64,000 bases of DNA from positions 1 to 64,000 of the forward strand of contig JAEYAL010000156.1 in the NCBI GenBank assembly GCA_023404805.1, given 5' to 3'. Below are positions 22,581 through 31,195 of this stretch, one piece after another; the first letter of the stretch is position 1, and each line of letters begins with the position of its first letter. The notes under the pieces are model-generated. The model was given only the letters and a program-made list of their open reading frames with translations, did no database searches and was not told where the DNA came from. The translations under genes were made by a program, and so were the position numbers. The DNA comes from Actinomycetes bacterium. GTDB taxonomy: Bacteria; Actinomycetota; Thermoleophilia; Solirubrobacterales; Solirubrobacteraceae.

Positions 22581-24467
22581 TCAGCTGACGGGTTCGGTGC
22601 CGACGCCGCGGGCGCCCGCGACGCCCTGGCTCCGCCAGCTCGCGTCGAGCTGCGCGTAACGGCCGCCCGCAGCGACGAGCGATTCGTGCGTGCCGGTCTC
22701 GGTGACGCGGCCGTCTTCGAGCACCGCGATCTGGTCGGCACCGCGGATCGTCGAGAGGCGGTGCGCGATCACGACGACAGTCCGACCGGCCATCAGCGTG
22801 TGAAGCGCATGCTCGATCAGCCGCTCCGACCGGGGATCGACAGCCGCGGTCGCCTCGTCGAGGATCAGCAGCCGCGGATCGGCGAGCAGCATGCGGGCAA
22901 ACGCCAGCAGCTGCCGCTGGCCGCCGGACAGCTGCACGCCGCGCTCACCGATCTCCGCGCCGAGGCCGCCGTTCAAGGCCGTCACGAACTCAGCGGCGCC
23001 GATCGCGCGCAGCGCGCCGAGCAGCTCCTCGTCGGTCGCATCCGGTCGGCCGAAGCGCAAGTTCTCGGCGATGGTGCCCGAGAAGAGGAACGGCTCCTGC
23101 GGGACGATCCCGAGCTGGCGCCGCAGCGAGTGCTGGGTGACGGTGCGCAGGTCGTGGCCGTCGATCGCGACGGACCCCTCGGTCGGGTCGTAGAACCGCG
23201 CGAGCAGCTTCGCCAGCGTCGATTTGCCAGCGCCCGTCGCCCCGACCAGGGCGAGTGTCTGGCCAGCCGGCAGGTCGATCGACACCTCGCGCAGCGCCCA
23301 GGGCGTGTCGCCTGAGTACCGGAAGCTCACGCCGTCGAGCGTCAGGCGGCCAGCGACCGCTGGCAGCTCGACCGCGTCCTTGGCGTCATCGAGCTCGATC
23401 GGCTCGTCGAGCAGTTCGAAGATCTTGTCGAGCGCCGCCATGCCCGACTGGTACGTCGTATAGAGCTGGCTGAGCTGCTGGATCGGGTCGAAGAAGTTGC
23501 CGAGCGTGGCCATGAACAGCACGAGGACGCCGACGGTCGTGTCGCCCTGGATCACCTGCACGCCGCCGACCGCGAGCACGAGCATCGTCGCCAGCGCGCT
23601 CGTGAACTCAACGGCGGGGAAGTACGCGGCGTTGAGATGGACGGTCGTCATGTTCGCCTCGCGGTTGCGCTCGTTGAGCTCAGCGAAACGCTCGAGGTGG
23701 CGGTCCTCGCGGCCGAACGCTCGCACGACGCGCACGCCCGACACCGTCTCCTGCAGCTCCGCCGTGAGCGCGCCGATCGTCTCGCGGGTGCGCTTGTAGG
23801 CGTCGGCGGCCGCGATCCGGAACAGGACCGAGCCGATGACCACGACCGGCAGCACCGCGAAGCTCAGGAGCGCGAGCCCAGGGTCGTAGAAGAAGAGGAT
23901 GGCGCTGGCGCCGATCAGCGTGAGCCCGGACTGGAACAGCGTCACGACCGCGTCAGACACGAGCGTGTCGAGGGCCTGCACATCGTTGGTGAGCCGCGAG
24001 ATCAGCACACCCGTGCGCTTGCGCTCGTAGAACGCCACGGGCAGCCGCTGCAGGTGCGTGAAGATCTGGATGCGCAGGTCCTGCAGGACGCGCTGCCCGA
24101 CCCAGCTCACGAGGTACGTCTGCAGCGCGGTGCCAGCCCACACGAGCAGCGCCGACAGCGCGAACAGGATCACGACGACGGTCAGCACCTGCGAGTCGCC
24201 GGCCTTGATGCCGTCGTCGATCGCGTGCTTGACCAGCGGCCCCGGAGCGAGCGATGCGAGGGTCGCCGCGACCAGCGCCGCGAACATCGCTGCGACGCGG
24301 CCGCGGTAGGGACGCAGCAGCGTGCCGAGCCGGCGCAGCTTGCGGCCGCCACCGCGCGTCGACGCCATCCGGCGCCGCAACTCGGCCCGGCCGCGCAGCT
24401 TCGGCTCCGCCGGGCCGTCGGCCTCGCTGACGTAGCGGGGCGGGGGAGGACTGCCGTCGCCGCTCAC
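22581..24467 (-). CDS. ABC exporter half-transporter, canonical ATPase subunit
   Basis: 628 residues: six transmembrane helices (about 60-350) and one nucleotide-binding domain with Walker A (GATGAGKST), signature LSGGQRQLLAF, Walker B LLILDEATAAVD with the catalytic Glu, and H-loop VIAHRLST. All catalytic residues are intact. It overlaps the upstream half-transporter by four bases, and the two almost surely form a heterodimeric type IV exporter like TM287/288 or BmrCD. A long basic N-terminus (about 55 residues) precedes helix 1. The substrate is unknown; multidrug or lipid export is usual. Confidence 0.9.
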   Translation of the reverse strand: MSGDGSPPPPRYVSEADGPAEPKLRGRAELRRRMASTRGGGRKLRRLGTLLRPYRGRVAAMFAALVAATLASLAPGPLVKHAIDDGIKAGDSQVLTVVVILFALSALLVWAGTALQTYLVSWVGQRVLQDLRIQIFTHLQRLPVAFYERKRTGVLISRLTNDVQALDTLVSDAVVTLFQSGLTLIGASAILFFYDPGLALLSFAVLPVVVIGSVLFRIAAADAYKRTRETIGALTAELQETVSGVRVVRAFGREDRHLERFAELNERNREANMTTVHLNAAYFPAVEFTSALATMLVLAVGGVQVIQGDTTVGVLVLFMATLGNFFDPIQQLSQLYTTYQSGMAALDKIFELLDEPIELDDAKDAVELPAVAGRLTLDGVSFRYSGDTPWALREVSIDLPAGQTLALVGATGAGKSTLAKLLARFYDPTEGSVAIDGHDLRTVTQHSLRRQLGIVPQEPFLFSGTIAENLRFGRPDATDEELLGALRAIGAAEFVTALNGGLGAEIGERGVQLSGGQRQLLAFARMLLADPRLLILDEATAAVDPRSERLIEHALHTLMAGRTVVVIAHRLSTIRGADQIAVLEDGRVTETGTHESLVAAGGRYAQLDASWRSQGVAGARGVGTEPVS

Positions 24468-26227
24468 AGGCCGGCCTCCTCGCGGGGCGCGAGCGCGAGG
24501 CTCGGCGCGTACTCGGCGCCGAGGTCGGTGAGGTCGCGGAACAGCGGGCAGCGCTCGCGCAGCTCCGCGGCGGTGCCGTGGTCGAGCACGCGGCCGTGCT
24601 CGAGAACGACGATCTCGTCGGCGAGGGCGAGCGTCGCGGGGCGGTTCGTGATCAGCAGCGCCGTGCGGTCGCCGATCGCCTGGCGCAGGCCGTCGACCAG
24701 CGCGAGCTCCGTCGTCGCGTCGACGGCCGCCGTGGCGTCGTCGAGCACCAGCACTCGCGGGCGGGCGAGCAGCGCGCGGGCGATCGCCAGGCGCTGGCGC
24801 TGGCCGCCCGACAGCGTCAGGCCACGCTCGCCGATCGGCGTGTCGTAGCCGCGGTCCATCGCGGCGATGGTGTCGTGGATCTGCGCGAGGCGGGCAGCCT
24901 GCTCGATCTCCTCGAGCGTCGCGTCGGGCCGTGCGTAGGCGATGTTCTCGGCGATGCTCGCGGTGAACAGGAACGGCGCATCGTCGACGACGGCGATCTC
25001 GCGGCGCAGCCTGATCGGGTCGAGTTTGCGGAGGTCGACCCCGTCGAGCCAGACGGAGCCGGCGGTGGGGTCGTAGAGCCGCGAGACCAGCGATGCCACG
25101 GCGCTCTTGCCGGAGCCGGTCGGTCCGACGAGCGCGACGACGCGGCCTCCGGAGATATCGAGGTCGAGCCCCGAGACGGCGTCCGTCGTGGCCTGCTCGA
25201 ACCGCAGCGCGACACCGCGCAGCTCGATGTGGCCGGGGCCCTCGGGCAGCGGCGTGGGGTTCGGCACGGCGACGATGCGCGGCTTCCGGTCGAGGACCTC
25301 GAAGAGCCGCGCCCCGGAGGCGACTGCGCGCTGCGCCATCCCGAGCGAGGTGCCGAGGATCCGCATCGGGCCGAGCAGCGCGAGCACGTAGCCGTAGAAC
25401 GCGGTGAACTCGCCGATCGTGATCTTGCCGTCGATCACCTGGTTGCCGCCCACCACGAGCACGAGCGCGAGGCCGACCTGGGGGAGGAGCCCGATCAGCG
25501 GGTTGTAGAAGGCCCGCAGCCGGGTCGCGTGCATCGATTGGGTGAAGACGCGTTCGGCGGATTCGGCGAAGCGCTCCCGCTGGCGCTCCTCGCGCGCGAA
25601 GGCCCGCACGACGCGGACGCCGCTGATGCTCTCCTCAGCCTCCGACGTGAGCTCGCCGACTCGCTGCTGGACCTCCTGCAGCGATGGGCGGGCCAGCACG
25701 CCGTAGCGGCGCGCGATCCAGACGACGAACGGCACCGGCGCGAGCGCCTGAAGAGCCAAGCCGGGGTTGATCCAGATCATCGCCGCCGCGCTGAGCATGA
25801 TGGTGAGCGCCGACTGCAGGAGGAAGATGAGGCCGTAGCCGAGGAAGAAGCGCACGGCACCAAGGTCGACCGTGGCCCGCGACATCATCTGGCCGGTCCG
25901 GCTGCCGGCGAAGTAGGCGATCTCGAGCGACTGCAGGTGCTCGGCGAACCGCTGGCGCAGATCGCGTTCGACGCCGAGCGACACGCGGCCAGCGACCTCC
26001 CGCCGCAGCACCGTGAGGATCCAGCGCGCGGTCGCCGCAGCGGCGAGGACCCAGATCCAGGTGGTGAGATCGTCACGGTTGCCCCGGTCGGCGGCGTCGA
26101 CCGCCTGGCCGGTGATCGCGGGGATCGCGACCGTGCCGGCCATCGCGAAGAGCGCGAAGAGCACCGAGAGCACCGATCCGGTCTTGTGAGGCGCCAGGAA
26201 GCCCAGCAGCCGTGAGAAGACGCGCAT
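24464..26227 (-). CDS. ABC exporter half-transporter, degenerate ATPase subunit
   Basis: 587 residues: six transmembrane helices (first at about 20-40) and an ATPase domain. Walker A (GPTGSGKSA) and the signature LSGGQRQRLAIA are normal, but Walker B reads LVLDDATAAVD, with Asp in place of the catalytic Glu, and the H-loop reads LITNRPATL, with Asn in place of His. This is the mark of the non-hydrolysing site in heterodimeric exporters; the partner at 22581 is intact. The start ATG at 26227 is preceded by TAGAGT 8 bases upstream. First gene of the two-gene operon. Confidence 0.9.
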   Translation of the reverse strand: MRVFSRLLGFLAPHKTGSVLSVLFALFAMAGTVAIPAITGQAVDAADRGNRDDLTTWIWVLAAAATARWILTVLRREVAGRVSLGVERDLRQRFAEHLQSLEIAYFAGSRTGQMMSRATVDLGAVRFFLGYGLIFLLQSALTIMLSAAAMIWINPGLALQALAPVPFVVWIARRYGVLARPSLQEVQQRVGELTSEAEESISGVRVVRAFAREERQRERFAESAERVFTQSMHATRLRAFYNPLIGLLPQVGLALVLVVGGNQVIDGKITIGEFTAFYGYVLALLGPMRILGTSLGMAQRAVASGARLFEVLDRKPRIVAVPNPTPLPEGPGHIELRGVALRFEQATTDAVSGLDLDISGGRVVALVGPTGSGKSAVASLVSRLYDPTAGSVWLDGVDLRKLDPIRLRREIAVVDDAPFLFTASIAENIAYARPDATLEEIEQAARLAQIHDTIAAMDRGYDTPIGERGLTLSGGQRQRLAIARALLARPRVLVLDDATAAVDATTELALVDGLRQAIGDRTALLITNRPATLALADEIVVLEHGRVLDHGTAAELRERCPLFRDLTDLGAEYAPSLALAPREEAGL

Positions 26228-26235
26228 CGGGCTCC

Positions 26236-26241
26236 ACTCTA
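26236..26241 (-). promoter_or_regulatory. -10 hexamer TAGAGT of the ABC exporter operon
   Basis: On the minus strand TAGAGT ends 8 bases before the ATG at 26227. Confidence 0.5.
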
Positions 26242-26286
26242 GGGGCCGCGCGAGCCGCGCCGCAGCCGCCCGCGCTGCAAGCGATC

Positions 26287-26499
26287 ATGCAGTCTGTGAA
26301 CGCGCCACCGGCTCCACCAGCTCCCGGACTGTGCGCGGCGTGCGCGCATTTGCGGGTGATCCGCAGCGGCCGCGGCTCGGTGTTCACGATGTGCGAACGC
26401 GGCCTGCGCAAGGAACCGGGCTACGTCAAGTACCCGCGCTTGCCGGTCTTGCGCTGCGCCGGGTTTGAGCCTGGAGCGGAGCGCCCCGGAAACGGCTGA
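26287..26499 (+). CDS. Small cysteine-rich protein
   Basis: 70 residues with CAACAHLRVI, MCERG and LRCAGFEP, giving four cysteines in a CxxC...C...C pattern that could bind zinc or an iron-sulfur cluster. The Pro/Ala-rich N-terminus is probably flexible. An in-frame GTG at 26296 is an alternative start. Short proteins of this type occur as single genes in many actinobacteria; none has a function I can name. It is divergent from the ABC exporter and is followed directly by a strong hairpin. Confidence 0.65.
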   Translation: MQSVNAPPAPPAPGLCAACAHLRVIRSGRGSVFTMCERGLRKEPGYVKYPRLPVLRCAGFEPGAERPGNG

Positions 26500-26521
26500 G
26501 GGCCGCGTTCGCGGCCCTCAG
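26496..26521. terminator. Bidirectional hairpin terminator
   Basis: CTGAGGGCCGC (26496-26506) pairs perfectly with GCGGCCCTCAG (26511-26521), loop of four. It overlaps the stop of the cysteine-rich protein gene and faces the end of the convergent LPFTG gene. Confidence 0.65.
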
Positions 26522-26565
26522 GAAAACCTTCCAACCGGGTTGCGCCCCGGCGGTGTCGGCAGTGG

Positions 26566-26865
26566 TTACTGCTCGCGAGCTGCGCGGCGCAGGGCCACGC
26601 CAGTGCCCGCCAGGCCAAGGCCGGCGGCGGCGATCAGGCCGGCCTCGAGGCCGGTGAACGGAAGGCTGGAGTTGCTCGTGGTCGACGGCGAGGCGTCGGC
26701 CGTGTCGGTCGGCGTGGTGTCGTCGGACTCGGTGTCGGTCTCGTCCGAGACGACGACGTCATCGTCGTCGCCGTATGCGTCCTGGGTCGCCGAAGCGGCG
26801 AACGAGGTAGCGGGGGCGAAAACGAGGGCCGTCAGAGACAAGGCGAGGAGTCGGCGATGCAGCAT
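26566..26865 (-). CDS. Small secreted protein with C-terminal LPFTG sorting signal
   Basis: 99 residues. A signal peptide (MLHRRLLALSLTALVFAPAT, ending near SFA, about residue 24) is followed by an acidic Asp/Ser/Thr-rich middle (DDDDVVVSDETDTESDD) and LPFTG (about 70-74), a Gly/Ala/Leu helix and the RRAAREQ tail, the complete sortase recognition layout. It may be a cell-wall-linked acidic peptide. It resembles the protein at 5675 in plan but not in sequence of the middle part. No sortase is in the window. The 267 bases upstream of it, shared with the next divergent gene, show no clear promoter. Confidence 0.75.
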   Translation of the reverse strand: MLHRRLLALSLTALVFAPATSFAASATQDAYGDDDDVVVSDETDTESDDTTPTDTADASPSTTSNSSLPFTGLEAGLIAAAGLGLAGTGVALRRAAREQ

Positions 26866-27132
26866 GCAGGTAAGACCGGTAGCAGGTCGGAAGGTTTCGG
26901 AAGTGTATCGGAGGCCCGGACGGCAGACAACGCGTGAGTCGTTCGACTGTGACGGATGTTGCAGGGCATCCCGGCTCGGCTTCCGGCCAGGCATCGTACA
27001 GATGGCCACCGGCAGAGCGGTCGCTCGCAAAGAGGTCCGACCAGTGCCGATCTCCCTGGAAGCGGCCCGAACGGATTCGGGTGCCACGCCGCTGGGCAAG
27101 GAGCCCGCGGGCACTGCAAGGAGCAACGCACG

Positions 27133-28569
27133 ATGCCATGGATGGCTGCACGCGCCCGCGTGCGAGGGATCTCGAGGAGCGGCCTGGCCGGGCTGGGCGC
27201 ACGCCTGCCTGGGCTCGCAGCCGCCGGAGTCCTGGCCGCCTGCATCGGCCCGCTCGTGCCAGCGGCATCAGCAGAGGTGTCGGTGACGGAGTATCTCCCC
27301 TCCGGGCAGGCACGGACGCTCGACGACGGCCCCGCTGGCTGGAGCGCCTCCGCGCAGGTCACGGCCGTCGGCTGCGGCGCCTCCGGGTGCCCGCAGGCGA
27401 CGGGCGACTGGGTCGCGGGCGCCGGTTCCCGCGGGCCTGGGGACGGCGCGCTTGAGGCCAAAGTGACTGGTCTGGCCGGGCAAGCGGGCGTCGCCACCGT
27501 CACGTGGAGGTCGCCGGCCTTCCTTGCGCCGCTGGACAGCGAAGCGCAGGCGTTCTCGATCGCAAGCCAGGCCGTCTCCACCGAGAGCGCGCCTGCAGGA
27601 GCGTCCAGCGTCAAGGTCTCGCTGGCGCCGTTCGGCGGCTTGGGAAGTCGAACAGTCGTTGAATACGCAACTCCTACCTTCGATGGCAGCTGGACGCCTG
27701 GGCCACGGCGCGCGCTAGCGCCTGGCGCGTTGCCGCTTGGCTCATTGCACCGTTTGGAGGTCGAAGCGACGTTCCCGTTCGATTCGGCTGCCCGCGGAGC
27801 GCGTCTGCTGCGTTTCGATCTGCCCACGATCGACGTCCGCCGCACGTTTGAACCGCCCACCGGAGACCCCGGTCCCGAGCCTTCGCAGCCCGATCCTGCG
27901 GTGAGCGAACCGGTCGGCTCCGGAGCCGCGCAGTCCGTCGGCGGGCAGCTCGCTGCCTGCGGGGGCGAAGAGGTCGTGGTCCTCGGCGCGGCAGCGGCAA
28001 ACGGGCGGATCGCGCTCAGCGGCGTCTCCTCGCGTGCGGCGGGCTCTCGCGTCGACCTCATCAGCGCTGATGGCTGGGCGCTGGGCCGCACCACGGTCGG
28101 CCCCTCCGGGACCTTCGCGCTGCGCGCGCGGCAGCCGAACGGCAGCCAGCGGATCGGGAGCGTCCGCGCGCGCCTCGCGGACGGCGAGCAGTCGCCGGTG
28201 GTGCGGGTCGGCCGCGACAACGTCCTCGAGTCCGTCCGCCAGCGCGGCGGCACCGTCACCGTGGCGGGCGTCCTGGGTCCGCGAGCGCGCGCCCGGCGGT
28301 CTGCAGTCGCGATCGTCATCCCCGGCGCCGACCCGTGTGGCCCGGGACAAATCGTGCACGCCACCTCGCAGCGGGTCGATCGGCGCAGCGGACGCTACCG
28401 CGCCTCCGCGCCTGTTTCGGCGGCTCCGGCCGGAACTGCCGAGATGCAGCCATTTCCGGTCATTCGAGCCCAGGTCACGACCTGGGGCCCAGGCTTGCCC
28501 CGTCGGGTGACAACCAGTCAGCCCATACTCGGCGCTCCGTCGGGTATTGCTTTGAGGCGACCGGGTTAG
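27133..28569 (+). CDS. Secreted hypothetical protein, beta-rich
   Basis: 478 residues. A long signal peptide (MPWMAARARVRG, hydrophobic to ASAEV at about residue 38) is followed by a beta-rich domain (residues 40-230), a Pro/Glu-rich linker (PPTGDPGPEPSQPDPAVS) and a second domain (about 265-420) with Ig-like or carboxypeptidase-regulatory-like features (VDLISADGWALGRTTVGPSG, then VTVAGVLGPRAR). Such modules are frequent in exported proteins of this order. AAGGAG precedes the ATG at 27133 by 11 bases. A large hairpin follows the stop. No enzymatic motif is visible. Confidence 0.65.
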   Translation: MPWMAARARVRGISRSGLAGLGARLPGLAAAGVLAACIGPLVPAASAEVSVTEYLPSGQARTLDDGPAGWSASAQVTAVGCGASGCPQATGDWVAGAGSRGPGDGALEAKVTGLAGQAGVATVTWRSPAFLAPLDSEAQAFSIASQAVSTESAPAGASSVKVSLAPFGGLGSRTVVEYATPTFDGSWTPGPRRALAPGALPLGSLHRLEVEATFPFDSAARGARLLRFDLPTIDVRRTFEPPTGDPGPEPSQPDPAVSEPVGSGAAQSVGGQLAACGGEEVVVLGAAAANGRIALSGVSSRAAGSRVDLISADGWALGRTTVGPSGTFALRARQPNGSQRIGSVRARLADGEQSPVVRVGRDNVLESVRQRGGTVTVAGVLGPRARARRSAVAIVIPGADPCGPGQIVHATSQRVDRRSGRYRASAPVSAAPAGTAEMQPFPVIRAQVTTWGPGLPRRVTTSQPILGAPSGIALRRPG

Positions 28570-28572
28570 ACC

Positions 28573-28631
28573 GGGCGCCTGCGGTGGGGGCGGCGGGCAT
28601 GGAGTGCTTGTCGTCCCCACCACAGGCGCCC
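28573..28631 (+). terminator. Long hairpin after the secreted protein gene
   Basis: A 17-base inverted repeat with one mismatch (GGGCGCCTGCGGTGGGG at 28573-28589, partner at 28615-28631) and a 25-base loop, starting 3 bases after the stop. It is likely a terminator, unusually large. Confidence 0.5.
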
Positions 28632-28727
28632 GACCGAGGCCCGCCTCCGAGCAAGCGTGGCACACCGCGCAAACCGCCCCTCGGCGATGCCCGTACCTCG
28701 CGGCAAACGCGTGGCGCGGAGGCGGCG

Positions 28728-29249
28728 CTACGCCCCGACGCTGGCCGCCGCAGCGACGGCGAGGCGGTCGGCGCGGTCGTTGAGCGCCTTGTGCTCGTGC
28801 CCGGCGCCCGTCTGGTGGCCGCGCACCCAATGCCAGCGGACCGATTGCAGGCGCTGGACTTCGGCGTCGAGCGCCATCACGAGGTCCTGGTTGGCGACGG
28901 GCTTGCCTGCGGCCGTCTTCCAGCCCTTGCGCTTCCAGCCGGCGAGCCAGGTCGTCATCGAGTTCACGAGCAGCTGCGAGTCGGTCACGACGCAGGCGGA
29001 CGCGTCGTCCGGCAGCGACCGCAGCCCGTTGAGGGCTGCGGTGAACTCCATGCGGTTGTTCGTCGTCTGCGGTTCGCCGCCCGACAGCTCGACCGGTTCG
29101 CCGCCGCCTGGCGGGACGACGATCGCCGCCCAGCCGCCCGGGCCGGGGTTGCCGCTGCAGGCGCCGTCGGTCCAGATCAGCGTCTCGCCAGGACGCTGCT
29201 CGGCGGGCGATTCGACGATGCGGTTGCGGGGACGGCGAGCAGGGGGCAC
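28728..29249 (-). CDS. rnhA: Ribonuclease HI
   Basis: Cleaves the RNA strand of RNA-DNA hybrids. The 173-residue protein has the four catalytic acidic residues in their family context: IWTDGACSGNPGPGG (Asp28), NNRMEFTAAL (Glu), VTDSQLL (Asp) and NDRADRLA (Asp), plus the WHWVRGHQTGAGHE segment with the mobile catalytic His. A 22-residue basic N-terminal extension precedes the fold. GTG 29249 was chosen because TACCAT lies 7 bases upstream. It is monocistronic, downstream of the esterase gene on the same strand. Firm assignment. Confidence 0.93.
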   Translation of the reverse strand: MPPARRPRNRIVESPAEQRPGETLIWTDGACSGNPGPGGWAAIVVPPGGGEPVELSGGEPQTTNNRMEFTAALNGLRSLPDDASACVVTDSQLLVNSMTTWLAGWKRKGWKTAAGKPVANQDLVMALDAEVQRLQSVRWHWVRGHQTGAGHEHKALNDRADRLAVAAAASVGA

Positions 29250-29256
29250 CCGCCCG

Positions 29257-29262
29257 ATGGTA
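29257..29262 (-). promoter_or_regulatory. -10 hexamer TACCAT of the RNase HI gene
   Basis: On the minus strand TACCAT ends 7 bases before the GTG at 29249. Confidence 0.5.
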
Positions 29263-29295
29263 GGCACCTGGCGGGCGGAGCGCCCCTGGGCCGGC

Positions 29296-30387
29296 TCAGG
29301 CCGGGAGCGACCCCGCCGGGCCCGGCAGGCCGCTTGGCTGCTCGACGGCGTCGCGGATGACCTCGTCGCTCGGCGCTTGCGGATCGCGCTCGTCCGGGAA
29401 GATCTCGCGGACCCAGCCCGCCATCTCCTTGAGCGCGCGCCGCGCTTCGGGGTTGGCCATCCACATCGGGACGACGTGGCCCTGCCCCTCGTAGGTCTGC
29501 AGCTCGACCCGGCCGCCAGCCGCGCCGATGCGGTGCGCGAGGTCGACGCCGTCGTCGAGCAACACCTCGGCGTCGCCGACCTGGATCAGCGTGGGCGGCA
29601 GCGCCGCGAGCTGCTCGGGCGACGCGTGCAGCGGCGAGTTGTGCCAGTCGGCGCGCTCAGCCGGGTCGGGCACGAGCGCCCGCGCGATGCGGTCGAGGAC
29701 GGTGCCAGCGATGAAGAACTCGGTCTTGGCGTTCGACTGGCGCGACGGGCCGCCGTCGCCGAGGTCGGTCCACGGCGAAAGCAGGATCAGCCCGGCCGGC
29801 TGCGGCAACCCCTGCTCCTGGGCGGCGAGGCTGACGTAGGCCGCGAGGTTCCCGCCGGCGGAATCGCCCGCCACCAGGATCGCCTCCGGCGGATACCCCT
29901 CGTCGAGGAGGCCGCGGTACGCGTCGAGGCAGTCGGACTGGCAGGTCTGGATCGAGCCCTCGGGGACCATCCGGTAGTCGACCGACACGACCGGCGTGGA
30001 GAGCACCTGCGAGATGCGCGAGGCGAGGTTGCGGTGCGTGGCGGGGGACCCGATCACGAAGCCCCCGCCATGCAGGTAGAGCACGACGCGCTGGTGCGGG
30101 TCGACCTCATGGGCGCGCGGCGCGCGGGTCCACTCGACGGGCACGCCGCCGACCTTGGTGCGGTCGAGCTTGGTGCCACGCAGCGGCGGCGCCGGAGCGC
30201 CAAGCAGGCGGCGCCCGAACACCACGCCCCGCGACGTCGGGCGGAAGGCCGCGACCGTCGGGTAGATCGTCGCGCGCATGAACCGGCGGTGGCGCACGCT
30301 GGCCGGACTTGGAGGGCCGAAGCGCCGCAGGACGAGACCGTCGCGCTCCTCGCGCTGCTGTTCGAGGGCGTACCGGCGCTGGGACAT
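29296..30387 (-). CDS. Alpha/beta hydrolase, hormone-sensitive lipase family
   Basis: A 363-residue serine esterase/lipase. It has the oxyanion-hole motif HGGGF (in VVLYLHGGGFVIGSP), the nucleophile elbow GDSAGGN, and the late GQGHVVPMW segment carrying the catalytic His, with Asp in the QVGDAEVLLDD region. The family hydrolyses short- and medium-chain esters. The first 90 or so residues form a basic cap region. Start at ATG 30387 (MSQRRYALEQQ). It is divergent from the enoyl-CoA hydratase-like gene. Substrate not determined. Confidence 0.88.
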   Translation of the reverse strand: MSQRRYALEQQREERDGLVLRRFGPPSPASVRHRRFMRATIYPTVAAFRPTSRGVVFGRRLLGAPAPPLRGTKLDRTKVGGVPVEWTRAPRAHEVDPHQRVVLYLHGGGFVIGSPATHRNLASRISQVLSTPVVSVDYRMVPEGSIQTCQSDCLDAYRGLLDEGYPPEAILVAGDSAGGNLAAYVSLAAQEQGLPQPAGLILLSPWTDLGDGGPSRQSNAKTEFFIAGTVLDRIARALVPDPAERADWHNSPLHASPEQLAALPPTLIQVGDAEVLLDDGVDLAHRIGAAGGRVELQTYEGQGHVVPMWMANPEARRALKEMAGWVREIFPDERDPQAPSDEVIRDAVEQPSGLPGPAGSLPA

Positions 30388-30495
30388 CAGACGCTTGTAT
30401 CGCACCGCCGCTCCGCTGTCACGCCCGATCAGGCAGACTGCGGCGCGACGACCCGGCTCGCCGCGCGCGGCCAGCCGACCACAAGGAGCTGCTCC

Positions 30496-31173
30496 GTGCC
30501 CACGCTCGAACGCGACGGCGACGTCTTCATCCTCAACCTCGGCGACGACGAGAACCGCTTCAACCCGCCGTGGGTCGCAGGGGTCAACGCGGCGCTCGAC
30601 GAGGTCGAAGCAGCCGAGGGTCCCAAGGCCCTGGTGACCAAGGCCGACGGCAAGTTCTGGTCGAACGGGCTCGATCTCGCGTGGATCGGGGAGCACCAGG
30701 GCGAGGCCCAGACGTTCATCGACACCGTGCACGCGCTGTTCGCCCGCGTGCTGCTGTTCCCGGCGCCGACCGTCGCCGCGATCCAGGGCCACTGTTTCGC
30801 CGCTGGCGCCATGCTCGCGACCGCTCACGACTTCAAGGTCATGCGCGAGGACCGCGGCTACTGGTGCACGCCCGAGGTCGACATCCACATCCCGTTCACC
30901 CCGGGGATGGCGTCGCTGCTGCAAGCGCGCCTGCCGAAGGCGACCGCTCACGAGGCGATGACTATGGGCCGCCGCTACGGCGGCAAGGACGCCGTGGAGT
31001 TCGGCATCGTCGACCACTCCGCCAAGGAGCGGCAGCTGCAGGACTGGGCGGTGGCGCGTGCCGCGGCGCTGGTCAACAAGGACGGCCGGACGCTGGCCCG
31101 CATCAAGGAGCGCATGTACGGCGACACCGCAGCCGTGCTGCGCGACCCTGCGGCCAATCAGCTCGGCGCCTAG
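30496..31173 (+). CDS. Enoyl-CoA hydratase/isomerase family protein
   Basis: A 225-residue crotonase-fold protein. The oxyanion-hole segments are KFWSNGLDLAWI and IQGHCFAAGAMLATAHDFKV. It is short for the family and resembles plant and bacterial delta3-delta2 enoyl-CoA isomerases (PPTD..DIH(I/L)PF type: here TPEVDIHIPFTPGMASLLQ with Glu in the active-site region). It begins with GTG 30496 preceded by AAGGAG 7 bases upstream. The acetyltransferase gene follows by 22 bases, so the two are probably co-transcribed. The exact reaction is uncertain. Confidence 0.82.
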   Translation: MPTLERDGDVFILNLGDDENRFNPPWVAGVNAALDEVEAAEGPKALVTKADGKFWSNGLDLAWIGEHQGEAQTFIDTVHALFARVLLFPAPTVAAIQGHCFAAGAMLATAHDFKVMREDRGYWCTPEVDIHIPFTPGMASLLQARLPKATAHEAMTMGRRYGGKDAVEFGIVDHSAKERQLQDWAVARAAALVNKDGRTLARIKERMYGDTAAVLRDPAANQLGA

Positions 31174-31195
31174 CGCACCAGAACGGAGGCCGCTC

